Of a stretch of 64,000 nucleotides of DNA, positions 42,903-51,644 are shown piece by piece. Position numbers and translations under genes: made by a program. The stretch covers positions 27,425 to 91,424 of the forward strand of contig NZ_PZJO01000011.1 of the NCBI RefSeq assembly GCF_003206575.1, written 5' to 3'. How positions within the stretch are numbered: the first letter of the stretch is position 1; every line of letters starts with the position of its first letter. Source of the DNA: Salinicola endophyticus. GTDB lineage: Bacteria > Pseudomonadota > Gammaproteobacteria > Pseudomonadales > Halomonadaceae. Below the pieces are notes generated by a model. The model was not told where the DNA came from and ran no database searches. It worked only from the letters and a program-made list of their open reading frames with translations.

Positions 42903-45148
42903 TGGATCTGTCCCTGGCGCAGGCGTTTGACATCGATCACGTTGGGCAACTGCTGGATGCGCGAGAAGATGCGCTCCAGCGCCTCGAGCCCATCCACCTC
43001 GAGGGTGATGCGCATGCGTGCGATATTGTCGTGCTTGTCGGTGGCGGTGTTCACCGAGGTGACATTGATCCGGTCACTGGAGAGCACGTGGGTGACATCG
43101 CGCAGCAGCCCCGAGCGATCCCAGGCTTCGATCTCGATGTCCACCGGATACTGGGTGCGCGCACGGTCACCCCACTCGACGTCGACGATGCGCCGTGGCT
43201 CTTCGCTGCGCAGCTGCAGCACGTTGGCACAGTCCTGGCGGTGGATGGTGACCCCGCGCCCCTGGGTGATGTAGCCGATGATCTGATCGCCGGGAACCGG
43301 GTGGCAGCAGTTGGCCATCAGCGTCTTGAGGTTACCCACCCCGAGCACGGTGATGCCATCACCGGCCTCCCGCGAGGGCTGGCGCTTGGGCTTGGTCAGC
43401 AGGCGGTCGAGCTGCTCCTGGTCGTCGCTCTCGCCGAACTTCTGCTGCGCCTGGTGCAGCACCTGGCCGATTCGCAGATCGCCGGCGCCGATCGCCGCGT
43501 ACATGTCCTCGGCGCTGGTGTAGTTGACCGCCTCGGCGAGTCGGGTGAGATCGACGCCCTCGATATCCAGGCGCCGGAACTCACGGTCGAAGATCGCCTT
43601 GCCCTCTTCCAGGTTCTGCTCACGCGCCTGCTGCTTGAACCACGCCTGGATCTTGGCCCGCGCCCGCGAGGTGCGTACGTAGCCCAGATTGGGATTGAGC
43701 CAGTCACGGCTCGGTGCGCTCTTGGTCGCGGTGAGGATCTCCACCTGCTGGCCGGTCCTGAGCAGGTAGGTCAGCGGGACGATGCGCCCGTCGACCTTGG
43801 CCCCACGGCAACGGTGGCCGATCTCGGTGTGCACGCGGTAGGCGAAGTCGATCGGCGTCGCCACCTGGGGCATGTCGATGACATGGCCATCGGGCGTGAA
43901 GACGTAGATCCGATCCGGGGCCACGTCGCTGGTGAGGCCTTCGCGGAAGTCGCCGACCTCACCGACCTCCTCCTGCCACTCCAGGACCTGGCGCAGCCAG
44001 GCGATCTTCTCTTCGTAGCTGCGGCTCTTGGGGTCGAGATCGGTGCCCTTGTAGCGCCAGTGGGCACAGACGCCGAGTTCGGCCTCTTCGTGCATGGCAA
44101 AGGTGCGTACCTGGATCTCCAGCACCTTGTTCTCGGGGCCGAAGACCGCGGTATGCAGCGACTGGTAGCCGTTCTTCTTGGGGTTGGCGATATAGTCGTC
44201 GAACTCGTTGGGCACGTGGTGCCAGCGTGAGTGCACCACCCCCAGGGTGGTGTAGCAGTCGGCGATCTCGGGCACCAGAATGCGCACCGCGCGCACATCG
44301 TACACCTGGGAGAAGTCGATGTGCTTACGCTGCATCTTGCGCCAGATCGAATAGATGTGCTTTGCGCGGCCGTCGACCTGGTACTGGCTGATCCCCTGAC
44401 GTTCGAGCAACTCCTCGAGGGTGGCGACTACCTCCTTGATGTAGCGGTCGCGGTCGAGACGCTTCTCCGCCAGCTGCTTGGCGATCGACTTGTACTCGCT
44501 CTCGTGAAGATAGCGAAAGGCGAGATCCTCGAGCTCCCACTTCACCTGGCCGACGCCGAGCCGGTGTGCCAGCGGCGCGTAGATGTCGAACACCTCCCGC
44601 GCCACACGCAGGCGCTTCTCGCGCGAGGCGTCCTTGACCTGACGCAAGGCGCAGGTGCGCTCGGCGATCTTGATCAGCGCCACGCGCACATCGTCGACCA
44701 TGGTCACCAGCATCTTGCGCAGGTTCTCCTGCTGGTTGTGCTGGGAGAGCCCCTGCTTGGGCGCCTGCAACTGGCTGATCGCGGCCATGCTGAGCACCCC
44801 TTCGATCAGCTGCGCGACCTCCCGCCCCAGGCGCTTGGCCACGCCCTCGACGCTGATCAGACCACGGCGCACGCTGCGGTAGAGCACCGCTGCCTCCAGC
44901 GTCGGCTGATCGAGCCGCAGCTGGCTGAGGATATCGGCCATCTCCAGCCCGGTGAGCAGACTCAGTCCGGGCACGCTCTCCAGCGTTGTCGCCTGCGGAT
45001 TCTCCCCCGCGGCACGCGCCAGCTCGCACGCCTGACGCATGCGCTGCGGATCGCGCAGCGCCACCTCGTCGTTCAACCGCTCGAGCCACCCCTCGAGATC
45101 GACACCGCCGGGGCCGACCGACGGCTGATCCTCACGCACCTTGACCAT
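42899..45148 (-). CDS. relA: GTP pyrophosphokinase RelA
   Basis: Ribosome-associated (p)ppGpp synthetase of the stringent response. The 749-aa product has an N-terminal pseudo-hydrolase region in which the HD motif is lost, the synthetase domain (YDVRAVRILVPEIADCYTTL; NPKKNGYQSLHTAVFGPENK; EEAELGVCAHWRYK), a TGS domain (VFTPDGHVIDMPQVATPIDF), a zinc-finger/helical part (LMANCCHPVPGDQIIGY) and a C-terminal ACT domain. Loss of HD plus the synthetase sequence points to RelA and not SpoT. The ATG at 45148 starts MVKVREDQPS; the open frame before it is unconserved. It overlaps mazG. Confidence 0.95.
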   Translation of the reverse strand: MVKVREDQPSVGPGGVDLEGWLERLNDEVALRDPQRMRQACELARAAGENPQATTLESVPGLSLLTGLEMADILSQLRLDQPTLEAAVLYRSVRRGLISVEGVAKRLGREVAQLIEGVLSMAAISQLQAPKQGLSQHNQQENLRKMLVTMVDDVRVALIKIAERTCALRQVKDASREKRLRVAREVFDIYAPLAHRLGVGQVKWELEDLAFRYLHESEYKSIAKQLAEKRLDRDRYIKEVVATLEELLERQGISQYQVDGRAKHIYSIWRKMQRKHIDFSQVYDVRAVRILVPEIADCYTTLGVVHSRWHHVPNEFDDYIANPKKNGYQSLHTAVFGPENKVLEIQVRTFAMHEEAELGVCAHWRYKGTDLDPKSRSYEEKIAWLRQVLEWQEEVGEVGDFREGLTSDVAPDRIYVFTPDGHVIDMPQVATPIDFAYRVHTEIGHRCRGAKVDGRIVPLTYLLRTGQQVEILTATKSAPSRDWLNPNLGYVRTSRARAKIQAWFKQQAREQNLEEGKAIFDREFRRLDIEGVDLTRLAEAVNYTSAEDMYAAIGAGDLRIGQVLHQAQQKFGESDDQEQLDRLLTKPKRQPSREAGDGITVLGVGNLKTLMANCCHPVPGDQIIGYITQGRGVTIHRQDCANVLQLRSEEPRRIVDVEWGDRARTQYPVDIEIEAWDRSGLLRDVTHVLSSDRINVTSVNTATDKHDNIARMRITLEVDGLEALERIFSRIQQLPNVIDVKRLRQGQIQ

Positions 45149-45204
45149 GCCTGTCCTCGCCTCCTGGAGCCTGTTGATGCCGCCGCCTTGCGCTGAGCGG
45201 CAAG

Positions 45205-45275
45205 CCACACGGCGCCGGGCTTTCGTTGTTCGTGATAATCGCGTTCGTGATGCTTGCGTTCGTCGTGATTCGCGT
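45205..45275 (-). repeat. Degenerate short repeats behind rlmD
   Basis: The space after the rlmD stop contains several copies of ATCACGA-ACG-like words on the minus strand (for example GTTCGTGAT at about 45227 and 45243 on the plus strand and related CGTGAT words up to 45280). They begin inside the last rlmD codons, where they encode a terminal His-Asp pair. Confidence 0.4.
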
Positions 45276-46678
45276 CAGTCGTGATCGGTGCCGCCAGCGT
45301 CGCCCGCCGTGTCGCGCCGCGTGAACAGCGCCAGCGACTCCAGGTGCGCCGTATGCGGAAACATGTCGGCGACCGCCAGCCGCCGCAGCACCAGGCCGCC
45401 GGCGACCAGATGCGCCGCATCCCGCGCCAGCGACGCCGGATCACAGGAGACATAGAGCACCTGCGCCACCTGACTCTGCGCCAGCCGCCGGCAGAGGGCA
45501 TCGGCGCCATCCCGCGGCGGATCGAGAATCAGCGTATCGTGTTCCGCCAGCAATGCCTCGAGACGCGCGTCCGGTGCGCTCAGATCCGCCTGCACCGCCG
45601 TCACCGCGGGTAGCGCATTGGCGTCGGCGTTGGCCCGCAGGCGCTCGACCATCGTCTGGCTGCCCTCGACGGCGGTCACCGCAGACACCTCACCGGCCAG
45701 CGCCAGCGAGAAGTTGCCGATGCCGGCGAACAGGTCGAGCAGCCGCATGCGCGGCGTCGGTGCCAGCCAGGCGCGGGCGGTATCGATCAGCCGCTGGTTG
45801 ATCTCGGCGTTGACCTGAACGAAATCCCCCGGGGCCAGCGCCAGCGTCACCCCATGGGCGGCGCCCTGAACGCGTACCGCCAGCGTGGGCGCCGCGCCCA
45901 ACCAGTGCAGCTGGGGCTGCTCACGGCCCTGGAGCTGGGCCACCGCGACGCCGTGGTGCTCGCCGAAGCGCCGCCAGCGCTCGCTGTCCTCGCTCACTTC
46001 ACGTAGCTGCCGCACCACCACCACCGGCATGGCGTGATCGTCCAGCAGCAGCTCCAGGTGCCCCACGTGACGCGGCACGTCCAGCGTCGCCAGCAGCTCG
46101 CGCAGCGGCGCCAACAGCGCAGCCAGCACCGGTGTCAGCACCATGCAGCCGACAATATCGACCAGCTGATCACTGCCGCGGGCGCGAAAACCGAGATGCA
46201 CACCCCCTTCGCCGTCACGCTTGACCCCGAGCCGGGCGCGCCGCCGGTAGCCGACATCGGCACCGGCGATCAGTCCCACCTCGCCGGGGGCCTCGATGCC
46301 CTGGCGGGCGAGCAGCTCGCTCACCACCCGGCGCTTGTGCTCGCGCTGGGCGGCGATATCCATGTGCTGCAGGTCGCAGCCGCCACAGCGGTCGAAATAG
46401 GCACAGGGCGGCGTGACCCGCTCGGGCGCGCTCACCAGACGCTGGCGCACGTGGGCCTCGTCGAAGCGCCGCCGCTCGCGGTGCACCGCCACCTCGACCC
46501 GTTCGCCGGGCAGCGCACCACTGACGAACACCGTCTTGCCGTTGGCCGCGCGCGCCACGCCGCGCCCATCATGGGCCAGGCGTTCGATGTAGAGCCCCGG
46601 CGCCGCAGCGTCCCCGCTGGGGGCGGTGGTGCTCTCCCGTCTGCGCGCCGGCGTACGGCGTTTTCCCAGCATCGCCAT
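45275..46678 (-). CDS. rlmD: 23S rRNA (uracil-1939 C5) methyltransferase RlmD
   Basis: SAM-dependent RNA methyltransferase with an iron-sulfur cluster. The 467-aa product shows the TRAM domain (LYIERLAHDGRGVARAANGK), the cluster cysteines in PPCAYFDRCGGCDLQHM, the SAM site LLDLFAGIGNFSLALAG, and catalytic LILDPPRDGAD with YVSCDPASLARD. The start at 46678 is one base after the cysM stop (TGAGATG), so it is translationally coupled; a second ATG two codons later is possible. Gene order cysM-rlmD-relA-mazG matches pseudomonads. The protein ends GGTDHD next to a short repeat tract. Confidence 0.94.
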   Translation of the reverse strand: MAMLGKRRTPARRRESTTAPSGDAAAPGLYIERLAHDGRGVARAANGKTVFVSGALPGERVEVAVHRERRRFDEAHVRQRLVSAPERVTPPCAYFDRCGGCDLQHMDIAAQREHKRRVVSELLARQGIEAPGEVGLIAGADVGYRRRARLGVKRDGEGGVHLGFRARGSDQLVDIVGCMVLTPVLAALLAPLRELLATLDVPRHVGHLELLLDDHAMPVVVVRQLREVSEDSERWRRFGEHHGVAVAQLQGREQPQLHWLGAAPTLAVRVQGAAHGVTLALAPGDFVQVNAEINQRLIDTARAWLAPTPRMRLLDLFAGIGNFSLALAGEVSAVTAVEGSQTMVERLRANADANALPAVTAVQADLSAPDARLEALLAEHDTLILDPPRDGADALCRRLAQSQVAQVLYVSCDPASLARDAAHLVAGGLVLRRLAVADMFPHTAHLESLALFTRRDTAGDAGGTDHD

Positions 46679-46679
46679 C

Positions 46680-47576
46680 TCAGGCGTCCGGGGCGTAGAG
46701 GCCGGTGGAAAGATAGCGATCGCCGCGGTCACACACGATGAATACGATCACCGCATTGTCGACCTCCTCGGCAATACGCAGGGCCCCGGCCAGAGCACCA
46801 CCGGAGGAGACCCCGGCGAGAATGCCCTCTTCGCGTGCCAGCCGGCGCATATGGTGTTCCGCCTCGTGCTGCTCGATGTCGAGGGTGCGATCGACCCGGG
46901 CGGGCTCGAAGATGCCCGGGCGGTAGGCCTCGGGCCAGCGCCGAATACCGGCAATGCTGGCGCCGTCCGCCGGCTGCAGACCGACGATCTCGATCGACGG
47001 ATTGCGCTCCTTGAGATAGCGCGAGGTGCCCATGATCGTACCGGTGGTGCCCATGGAGCTGACGAAGTGGGTGATGCGCCCGGCGGTCTGCTCCCACAGC
47101 TCGGGGCCGGTGGAGCGATAGTGCGACAGCGGGTTGTCGCCATTGGCGAACTGATCGAGGGACTTGCCCTCGCCGCGGGCGATCATGGCGTTGGCGAGAT
47201 CGCGTGCGCCCTCCATGCCCTGCTCCTTGCTCACGCCGATCAGCTCGGCACCATAGGCGGCCATCGCCTGCTTGCGCTCGCTGGAGGCGTTCTCCGGCAT
47301 GATCAGGACCATGCGATAGCCCATCACCGCCGCCGCCATGGCCAGCGCGATGCCGGTGTTGCCGGAGGTGGCCTCGATCAGCGTATCGCCGGGAGCGATA
47401 TCACCGCGGGCCTGGGCCTCGCGCAGCATCGACAGCGCCGGCCGGTCCTTCACCGAGCCTGCCGGGTTGTTGCCCTCGAGCTTGGCCAGCAGCGTGTTGT
47501 CGCGGCCGGCGTTGATGCGGGCGAGCCTCACCAGCGGCGTATTGCCGACGGTTTGCGCGAGCGTGGGAAATGCCAT
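46680..47576 (-). CDS. cysM: Cysteine synthase B (O-acetylserine sulfhydrylase)
   Basis: PLP enzyme making cysteine from O-acetylserine and sulfide or thiosulfate. The 298-aa product carries LEGNNPAGSVKDRPALSML with the PLP-binding Lys, IEATSGNTGIALAMAAAV, and FVSSMGTTGTIMGTSRYLKE, typical of the CysM isozyme (NNPAGSVKDR and RYLKERNP patterns). The ATG at 47576 starts MAFPTLAQTVGNTPLVRLAR; the frame opens 50 codons earlier without conservation. It is the first gene of a run with rlmD and is divergent from the hybrid kinase. Confidence 0.94.
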   Translation of the reverse strand: MAFPTLAQTVGNTPLVRLARINAGRDNTLLAKLEGNNPAGSVKDRPALSMLREAQARGDIAPGDTLIEATSGNTGIALAMAAAVMGYRMVLIMPENASSERKQAMAAYGAELIGVSKEQGMEGARDLANAMIARGEGKSLDQFANGDNPLSHYRSTGPELWEQTAGRITHFVSSMGTTGTIMGTSRYLKERNPSIEIVGLQPADGASIAGIRRWPEAYRPGIFEPARVDRTLDIEQHEAEHHMRRLAREEGILAGVSSGGALAGALRIAEEVDNAVIVFIVCDRGDRYLSTGLYAPDA

Positions 47577-47969
47577 GGCAGATGTCCTAGCAGTCGGTAG
47601 ACATGACGCGCCGTCACCGCACCTGGCGGTGAACGCGAAAAACATCTCCCCAGTATATCGAACACGGCGTATATCGAACACGACGCGCCACATGCGCCTC
47701 AACGTCGCACACCGGCAGCCGGGCACCCCGGGTCCAGGGTAGTCACGCGACAGCCCCGGCGGGCAGCGCTAGCCTGCCGCGGTGAGGCGGAAAACGCAAA
47801 ACGAATTCGCAACGCCGCGTAGTGATGGTTCAATAGGCAACCGTGCACCGCCCGGCCGAGTGACCGAATCGGCGCCCAACGGCACGCACCCCGCCTGCGC
47901 GCGCTACGGATCGCGCCGTATCGGCCGATAGATGCAACCTAATCGACATCAAGGGGTTTGTTGCCGCCG
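47577..47969. other. 393-bp divergent region between cysM and the hybrid kinase
   Basis: No gene was found. Near cysM it contains a 14-bp direct repeat (47653-47682) that includes a TATACT -10-like element on the minus strand. On the kinase side an AAGGGG stands at 47951-47956, 13 bases before the chosen ATG and 4 bases before a TTG. Confidence 0.5.
47652..47682 (-). repeat. 14-bp direct repeat in the cysM promoter region
   Basis: GTATATCGAACACG occurs at 47653-47666 and 47669-47682 (period 16). The minus-strand TATACT at 47652-47657 is a possible cysM -10, so the repeat may lie in the promoter itself. Confidence 0.6.
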
Positions 47970-50567
47970 ATGCTCTCACGCTGGTTGACACGTCTTGCGC
48001 TGATCCTGGTGATCGGCGTCCTGCTCTTGAGCGGCCGCCATCTCTGGCAGCTGGAGCAGGCGCGAGGCCAGCGGGTGCCGGAACACCTGGGAACGATGGG
48101 CCGCGTGCTGGTCCCGACGCTCACCGAAGCGCTGCGCGACGAGGATCACGCTACCATCCACCGACTGCTGGTGCAGCTCTCGAACGACCCCGACATCCGC
48201 AACGTCACCCTGCGCAATGACGACGGCAGTGAGGCCGACTGCAGTGGCGAGACCCCCGGCCCACCGCCACGCCCGCTGGACGCCGGTGCCGGCGGCTGGC
48301 ATGCGGAGTCCGCGCAGCGCTGGCTGCTGCCGATCGATTGGCTGACGCCCGCGCAACTGCCGCAGCGCCTGTGGCTGGATATTCAACTGAGCCCCGACGC
48401 GGTCGACACCGATGGGCGATCGCTCTACCACATCCTGACGATGTCACTCTCGAGCCTGTGCCTGTTGCTGCTGCTGGGCGCAGGCGTGGCCAGACGGCGC
48501 CACGCCACGCCGCTTCACCCCGCCGCGGATCGGCGCGATGGCAAACCCGGCGATCCATATTTTGGCGAGACTGACCCTGGCGAGACGGCTCCAGGTGAAA
48601 CTGACCCAGGCGAGACTGACCCTGGCACAATCGGACCTGGCGACACCGCTCCCGCACTGCCCACCGAGACGAATGGGCCCACCCCTCGGCCCGACGCTGC
48701 CTCGCCCTCTACTCGGCCCGACGCTGCCTCATCCCCTGCTTGGCCCGATACCGCCAAGGAGATCAGCGATCTGGCCTATGTCAGTCACGAACTGCGCGCC
48801 CCGCTCTCCGGGGTGCTCGGGCTCTGCCGGCTGCTCGAGAACAGCCCCCTCGATGCGCGTCAGCGCGAGTGGCTGCGGCATATCCATCTGGCCTCCAACG
48901 GCTTGCTCGATACTGTCGATCACGTGCTCGGCGACGAGCGCCGTCGGCAGGTGGAGACCACCTTCGATATCGCCGATCTGCTATGGGAGGTGAACTGCCT
49001 GCAGACCCCGCTGGCGCAGGCCCGCGGCATCACCCTGCTGGGCATGGTCTATGACGAGGTGCCGCCCCGTCTGGTGGGCCAGCCGGTGGCACTGCGTCAA
49101 CTGCTGACCAACCTGATCAGCAACGCGGTCAAGTACGGCGCTGCGGGCGATGTGGTCACCCGCATCACGCTGGCGGGCCGGGACGGCGAGCGCGTGCGGC
49201 TGACGATCAGCGTCAAGGATGCCGGGTGTGCCGAAGGGAGCGACCGCGAACAGTTGCGCCGTGCGCTGGCGGCCCCGGCGGAGACCGCGGGGAGCGGCAG
49301 CGGTCTGGCCGTGTGTCGGCGACTGACGCGGGAGATGGGGGGCGAGCTGCGCCTCGGCAACGATGGCCGGCGCGGCAACAGCGTGATCGCCAGCGTCACG
49401 CTGGGCGCCTGCGAACCGTTCTCCAGGCCCGCCGAGTTCGACCTCGGCCAGGCGCGGATCGGCCTCTATCAGCGCCATACCCGCCTCGATCATCTACTCG
49501 CCTACGCACTCAAGCGCTGGTCGGCCCGCGCGCAGCCGATCACCCATGCCGACGCCCTGGCCAACGGCGACGAGCCGCCCGCGCTGATGCTCATCGGCCT
49601 CGATCAGCAGGATCTCGAGCCCGCCGCAAGCGCTGCCTGGCAGCGCCGTTTCGATGCCATGCGCACGCCGTGCCTGCTGGTAGTCAACGCCGAGCCGACC
49701 CAGCCGCTGCCGTGGCACCTGCCGTCCGGCAGTAGTGTGCTGCGATTGCCGATCTCGCGCTATCTGCTGGGGCGCACCCTGGCTGGCATGCTCGATGCCG
49801 CCGGGCGCCAGGCGAGCAGCGACCAGCCGCGCATTCTGGTGGTCGACGACGACGAGCTTAGCCAGCACTATCTGGATGCGCTGATACCGATCGTGGGTGC
49901 CAGCTCACTGGTGGCGGGCAGCGCCGAGGCGGCATTGACGCTCGCCGCCGGCCACGCCATCGACCTGGTACTGATGGATCTGCGCCTGCCCGACGCCTCC
50001 GGCGCCGCGACCATCGCCCGTCTACGCGCCCTCGGCGGCCGCTGGACCCACCTGCCGATCGTCGCCATGAGCGCCAGCCCTGGCGCCGAGCTACCCGAGG
50101 AGGGGCCCGGCGGCTGCCAGCAGCTGCTGACCAAGCCGATCGACGAGCGCCAGCTACGGTCGCTGCTGATGCGCTATCTGCCCGGCGTCAGCGAGCCCAC
50201 GGGGGAGCCGGAGCTGGCGGTGGTCGACCCCGACCTCGCCCTGCACCTGAGCGGCGGCCGTGAAGCGCTGGCCGATGAGCTGCTGACCCTGCTGCTGGCC
50301 GAACTGCCGCACCACCGCCTGAAGCTGGCGCAGGCGTGGCAGGCCGCGGACGCCGAAGCCCTCAGCGACGCCGTGCACCAACTCGGGGGCGGCTGCCGCT
50401 ACTGCGGCGTGCCCGCGCTGAGCGCCGCCTGCCGCGCGCTGGAGACGCGCCTGCAGCAGGCGCCGCTGGCCGACTGCCGGCGCGAGTGGATGCAACTGAC
50501 CCACGCCTGCGACCAACTCGCCGCCTGGACCGAGCGGCACGCCACCGGCATCACCCCACCCCGCTGA
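47970..50567 (+). CDS. BarA/GacS-like hybrid sensor histidine kinase
   Basis: Membrane sensor of 865 aa that should phosphorylate a GacA/UvrY-type regulator and so switch Rsm/Csr small RNAs and secondary metabolism. Domains in order: TM1 (residues 5-22), a periplasmic part of about 120 residues, TM2 near 150-170, a repeat-rich linker (199-260), HisKA with His273 in SHELRAPLSG, HATPase (LISNAVKYG; SGSGLAVCRRL), a receiver domain with phospho-Asp670 in LVLMDLRLP, and HPt with His803 in AVHQLGGG. A HAMP domain, normal in BarA/GacS, is not seen after TM2; the repeat linker stands in its place. The ATG is uncertain; a TTG at 47961 lies closer to the AAGGGG site. Divergent from cysM and convergent with pdxJ. 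Confidence 0.88.
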   Translation: MLSRWLTRLALILVIGVLLLSGRHLWQLEQARGQRVPEHLGTMGRVLVPTLTEALRDEDHATIHRLLVQLSNDPDIRNVTLRNDDGSEADCSGETPGPPPRPLDAGAGGWHAESAQRWLLPIDWLTPAQLPQRLWLDIQLSPDAVDTDGRSLYHILTMSLSSLCLLLLLGAGVARRRHATPLHPAADRRDGKPGDPYFGETDPGETAPGETDPGETDPGTIGPGDTAPALPTETNGPTPRPDAASPSTRPDAASSPAWPDTAKEISDLAYVSHELRAPLSGVLGLCRLLENSPLDARQREWLRHIHLASNGLLDTVDHVLGDERRRQVETTFDIADLLWEVNCLQTPLAQARGITLLGMVYDEVPPRLVGQPVALRQLLTNLISNAVKYGAAGDVVTRITLAGRDGERVRLTISVKDAGCAEGSDREQLRRALAAPAETAGSGSGLAVCRRLTREMGGELRLGNDGRRGNSVIASVTLGACEPFSRPAEFDLGQARIGLYQRHTRLDHLLAYALKRWSARAQPITHADALANGDEPPALMLIGLDQQDLEPAASAAWQRRFDAMRTPCLLVVNAEPTQPLPWHLPSGSSVLRLPISRYLLGRTLAGMLDAAGRQASSDQPRILVVDDDELSQHYLDALIPIVGASSLVAGSAEAALTLAAGHAIDLVLMDLRLPDASGAATIARLRALGGRWTHLPIVAMSASPGAELPEEGPGGCQQLLTKPIDERQLRSLLMRYLPGVSEPTGEPELAVVDPDLALHLSGGREALADELLTLLLAELPHHRLKLAQAWQAADAEALSDAVHQLGGGCRYCGVPALSAACRALETRLQQAPLADCRREWMQLTHACDQLAAWTERHATGITPPR
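48564..48653 (+). repeat. Six 15-bp tandem repeats in the kinase linker
   Basis: Units beginning GGCGAGACTGACCCT repeat six times without gaps and encode pentapeptides GETDP, GETAP, GETDP, GETDP, GTIGP and GDTAP. Units diverge at up to six positions. They lie between TM2 and the histidine-kinase core. Confidence 0.88.
48687..48740 (+). repeat. Two 27-bp tandem repeats in the same linker
   Basis: CGGCCCGACGCTGCCTC plus ten more bases recurs at 48687-48713 and 48714-48740, with a partial third copy from 48741. They encode RPDAASPST and RPDAASSPA. This is a second, independent repeat array 33 bases after the first. Confidence 0.85.
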
Positions 50568-50651
50568 ACCGGCCGGATATCCTGCGATCACCTGGCCGGA
50601 GCCAACCAGCGCCGCCGGGCGATAGCCCTAGTGAGCGTGGCCGTGATCGTG

Positions 50652-51440
50652 TTAGTGATCGTGATCATGGTCCTCATCATAGGACTCGAGCTGGGCCACC
50701 AGTCCGGCCTCCTGACCGGCGACCATCAGCCGCTTCATCTCCACCACCGCCTCCTTGAGCCCCACGAACAGCGCACGAGCGATGATGCTGTGGCCGATGT
50801 TGAGCTCGTGGATACCGGGAATCGCCGCGATCGCTTCGACATTGTGATAGTGCAGACCGTGGCCAGCGTTGACCACCAGCCCCAGCTCGCTGGCCAGCTC
50901 TGCCGCCGCGGCGAGACGCGCATACTCGACGCCGCGGGCGTCACCCTGGGCTTCGGCATAGGCACCGGTGTGCAGCTCGATCACCGGCGCCCCCACCGCC
51001 TGGGCGGCGGCGATCTGATCCGGTTCCGGGTCGATGAACAGCGATACCCGGCATCCCACGGAGGCGAGCCGGCGGCAGGCAGCAGCGATCGCATCACGCC
51101 CGGCGATCACATCGAGCCCACCCTCGGTGGTGAGCTCCTCGCGCTTCTCCGGCACCAGGCAGACATCCGCCGGGCGCAGGCGCTCGGCCAGCGCGATCAT
51201 CTCTTCGGTGACCGCCATCTCGAGGTTCATGCGGGTGTTGAGCACCGCCGCGATCAGCTCGACATCGCGCTCCTGGATATGCCGGCGATCCTCGCGCAGA
51301 TGCAGCGTGATGCCGTCGGCACCGGCCTCCTCGGCCAGCAGTGCCGCCTGCACCGGATCCGGGTAGCGGGTACCACGGGCCTGACGCAGGGTGGCGATAT
51401 GATCGATATTGACGCCCAGTTGAATCCGGGTGGTAAGCAT
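50652..51440 (-). CDS. pdxJ: Pyridoxine 5'-phosphate synthase
   Basis: TIM-barrel enzyme that joins 3-hydroxy-1-aminoacetone phosphate and deoxyxylulose phosphate into pyridoxine phosphate. The 262-aa product starts [20 protein letters not shown] and carries [68 protein letters not shown] and [20 protein letters not shown]. It ends with an unusual tail, [11 protein letters not shown], which stops at a TAA; seven codons past that stop read HDHGHAH before the next stop. The gene lies behind recO, as in many proteobacteria. Confidence 0.94.
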   Translation of the reverse strand: MLTTRIQLGVNIDHIATLRQARGTRYPDPVQAALLAEEAGADGITLHLREDRRHIQERDVELIAAVLNTRMNLEMAVTEEMIALAERLRPADVCLVPEKREELTTEGGLDVIAGRDAIAAACRRLASVGCRVSLFIDPEPDQIAAAQAVGAPVIELHTGAYAEAQGDARGVEYARLAAAAELASELGLVVNAGHGLHYHNVEAIAAIPGIHELNIGHSIIARALFVGLKEAVVEMKRLMVAGQEAGLVAQLESYDEDHDHDH

Positions 51441-51644
51441 GCGGTCACTCCTTTTTCTGAAGCCTGTCGCTAGACACTGTCACTAAAGCTTGTCACTGAC
51501 ACCTACCCCTGAAAGCGTTCATTGACGCCCTCGGGGGAAGCGATCAGGCAAGATCGGGGGCTTGGCCGGCGGATTGGCGCTGCGGCGCATCAAGGGGCAC
51601 CCAGGTGCGACCTGGCGGGCAGGCCGAGTAGGCCCGCCCGCCGC

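Noticed and set aside
48564..48740. Repeat arrays as a CRISPR
   Set aside because: Units are contiguous, in frame with a kinase gene and have no spacers.
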